Below are positions 18,998-21,182 of a stretch of DNA of 21,182 nt, piece by piece; position 1 is the stretch's first letter; the number at the start of each line of letters is the position of its first letter. Below the pieces are notes generated by a model. That model made no database searches. It saw nothing but the letters and a program-made list of their open reading frames with translations, and had not been told where the DNA came from. The position numbers and the translations under genes are program-made. Source of the stretch: Pleurotus djamor. Taxonomy: Eukaryota > Basidiomycota > Agaricomycetes > Agaricales > Pleurotaceae. Where the stretch lies: NCBI GenBank assembly GCA_029747585.1, contig JAPEVF010000780.1, positions 1-21,182 of the forward strand, written 5' to 3'.

Positions 18998-21182
18998 TCA
19001 AGAGTCCGTACTTGGCTCTTGGAATCCAGAGCTGGATTCCTCTAGTAAGATTTCAGTCGCAAGGGGCGATGATGGTGACATGGAATCAGGATGCGCAGCT
19101 TCGGTCCTACGCCGTCTACGCCGACTTGCCGCCCCTATCGAAGGTGACTCCGGCATAGCAGCTTCGAACCCGTCGGCTCGCAGTTGGGCAAGCATATCAA
19201 GTGCAAGATTTACTTCGTTTCCTTGTTCGCCCGTGGGATCCAAGGCAAGAGGTAAATTCGGTCGTGTGTTCACCGTAGGCCGTGGTCGTCTTGACCGCCT
19301 GCCCATCGGTCCACCCTCGATCAACTTCTTGTAAATATCATCGATTACGGCGGTGTTTTCTGCGTTCTGTGCTTTCTTGACTTCGCGGTCTTTCTCCCGG
19401 GCTTCGTCCGCCTGTTTACGCTTCTCCAAGGCGAGTCGTTCACCAGCCGCAGCCTCATTGTCTAACTTGCATTTCTGAAAGAAAAAACATGCGTAAAAAC
19501 TCAGTGAATGAACAAAATTCATGAAACCGACTTTGTATGAAGTCACAAAGGTCTTGAAGACGCCAAAGAACTCGGAGGATGTCAAGCCGTTGCCTTCTTC
19601 ACCATAATACTTTATGACCTCCGTGAACGTAGTATCCGCGAGATTGACATCGTCGGTCAAATCCTCTAGCTTGGAATTGGCGCGGCCGACAAACATCCAC
19701 ATTTGCGAGCCGAACTTGTCTGACTGGTCGATATTCGCAAAGTACTCGCCTAGTTCGGTGCGAATCTTCTGCAGTCCATCGCGTAGCTCTTTGAGACCTT
19801 TGCGGAGTTCTTGGAGATGGACTACCAACGGGATTCAAACGTCAAAGTCTGACGAAGTTGACAATCAGTATAGCGACGTACTTCGGTAAGCTTCAGCCGG
19901 CTTGTCGAGCTCGGCAAGGAACTCTTCCATCTCCGGGAAATGCTTGGCTACAGTGCGTTCCAAGAAGTGCAGCAGTGTGGTATTATTTACCGATTTAGTA
20001 TCGACGAGCTGACCAGCCTTGTTAGCCAGGAACAAATGATATCAACCTCCGGTAGGGCTCACCTTATTGATACTGCTGACACGGAACCCGAAAGCACCAC
20101 CTTTGACACCAGTGCCGTTCATATAGTTTCCGATGAGCAAGATCAACTGAAGCTTTCGGTCAACCATCTACTGCGCAGAGCTAAACGTGATGCCTACACT
20201 AAGTAGTTCCTTGAAGTTTTTGGCCTGCAGTAACGCCTGACCGGCTTCCTCAAGCTTCTTAGCGCCCTGAGAAATCAAGATTCGTCAAATATTCTTTGGG
20301 ATGCCCGAGCCTTCACTTACCTCATCGAGAAGAGCCCAAGTCTCCTCAAACTTGCACTTGTACAACATGCCCTCTATGCGAGGGGACATACGGTTGATCT
20401 TAATCAACTGTACCATTAGCCGGTCGGAAGGATGCAGGCCAGCAAGTTCTTCTGGTCCAGCATTGCGGTAGACGTTGAGTTTGCCAATCTATCAAGGCTG
20501 ATCTTTAGGAAGACCGTAAGAGGCGTATGATAACGTGCGTGCACTGACCTGCTCAGGTGACGGAAGGACAGGCTTGAGTTCACTGAGGAATATTTCTGTG
20601 CAAAGTTCTTGATCAAACTGTTGTATTCGACGGGCAATCTCCTCTGGCTCCCATTTCTTCACACGATGAAGTAGAATTTCTGTCACGACCGTCAGACATA
20701 ATTCAAAAACGATGTTCCCAGGGACTCACCAACAAGCTTCTTTGTCTGGGGGTCGAGGACACTCTTTAGTTCAGCTTGTTTCTGTCGAGCTATTTACCGG
20801 ATGTCAAACACCTTATTCATGGAATGTATCGCACGGGAAATTTACCCATGAGATTGATAACGAGCTGCTTGGCTTTGAAGTCTTCCTCCATTTCCATCCA
20901 AACACCATCCATCTGCAGCTTCATCAACATTTCATGCTCCTTCTCAGGCTCTTCTCGACTCCAAAGAGTCTTTGAAACCTGTTGGTGAGCAAGTTTGTCC
21001 CATTGTAGCTGCTTCATTTTCGTGCTTGGTGTAATAGGAAGGTCTTTGCGGGCGGATAGCATGTTAGAGATGTTGTTACCCAGCAGAGAGGTCCGAGAAG
21101 CACCAGGACGTGCGCCAGGTCCAGGTGGAGGAGGCGGCGGAGGAGGAGTGTTGGGTACTGAGGAGAAGGCAGAACCTAGCGG
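18998..21182 (-). CDS. BNI1: Formin, C-terminal part (FH1, FH2 and DAD-like tail), 5' end outside the window
   Basis: Actin nucleator that stays on filament barbed ends and recruits profilin-actin for polarised growth and cytokinesis. Nine minus-strand exons are present: 21182-20846, 20789-20730, 20679-20549, 20488-20321, 20266-20198, 20146-20063, 20017-19882, 19821-19532, 19474-18998. They give about 583 residues. A polyproline run (FH1, profilin binding) opens the fragment. The FH2 domain follows with MKQLQWDKL, then LKSVLDPQTKKLVEILL, EPEEIARRI, LIGNYMNGTGVKGGAFGF and LVDTKSVNNTTLLHFLERT. A charged coiled coil (about residues 430-470 of the fragment) leads to a DAD-like helix, LALDMLAQLRADG, and a cluster of arginines. 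The DAD-like helix implies autoinhibition relieved by Rho GTPase. The N-terminal GTPase-binding part must lie beyond 21182. The symbol is by family resemblance. The 57-nt intron 19531-19475 is stop-free. Confidence 0.93.

Overview
The window reads as nuclear DNA of a basidiomycete fungus, most likely an agaricomycete. Genes lie close together on both strands and are cut by many short introns (about 41-92 nt, GT...AG). Their proteins are eukaryotic housekeeping proteins in fungal form, together with fungal secreted proteins: a GPI-anchored cupredoxin, a DOMON/cytochrome b561 protein and a small cysteine-rich peptide. I rebuilt ten gene models by joining exons by eye. In nearly all of them reading phase and family signatures hold across every junction. 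No RNA gene, CRISPR array, or intact mobile element was found.

Layout. 1-2530: no recognisable gene, only a weak pair of diverged repeats and some possible promoter motifs. 2588-4994 (+): glutamate decarboxylase in 15 exons. 5097-6092 (-): GPI-anchored, phytocyanin-like cupredoxin, convergent with the decarboxylase and only 102 bp from it. 6093-7163: no supported gene. 7164-7916 (+): SNF8/VPS22 of ESCRT-II, a single exon. 8047-9955 (-): small subunit of DNA polymerase delta, with one ambiguous base that breaks the frame. 10137-10732 (-): QCR7, subunit 7 of respiratory complex III. 10840-11542 (+): nucleoside diphosphate kinase, divergent from QCR7 across 107 bp. 11829-13698 (+): secreted DOMON plus cytochrome b561 membrane protein. 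13699-14434: gene-free convergent gap holding a perfect 16-bp hairpin. 14435-18194 (-): SMG6/EST1-like protein with a C-terminal PIN nuclease domain. 18518-18721 (+): 67-residue secreted peptide with a Kex2 site and a knottin-type six-cysteine pattern. 18998-21182 (-): C-terminal part of a formin (FH1-FH2 and a DAD-like tail); its 5' part lies outside the window.

How the genes relate. They do not form an evident pathway cluster. Most are core cell functions: amino acid and GABA metabolism, endosomal sorting, replication, respiration, nucleotide balance, RNA decay and actin assembly. Interspersed are three secretory-pathway genes with redox or extracellular roles. The best candidate for something undescribed is the knottin-like peptide gene, which lies divergent from the SMG6-like gene. 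The hairpin at 14156-14193 and the apparent one-base errors in POLD2 and possibly SMG6 also deserve a look.
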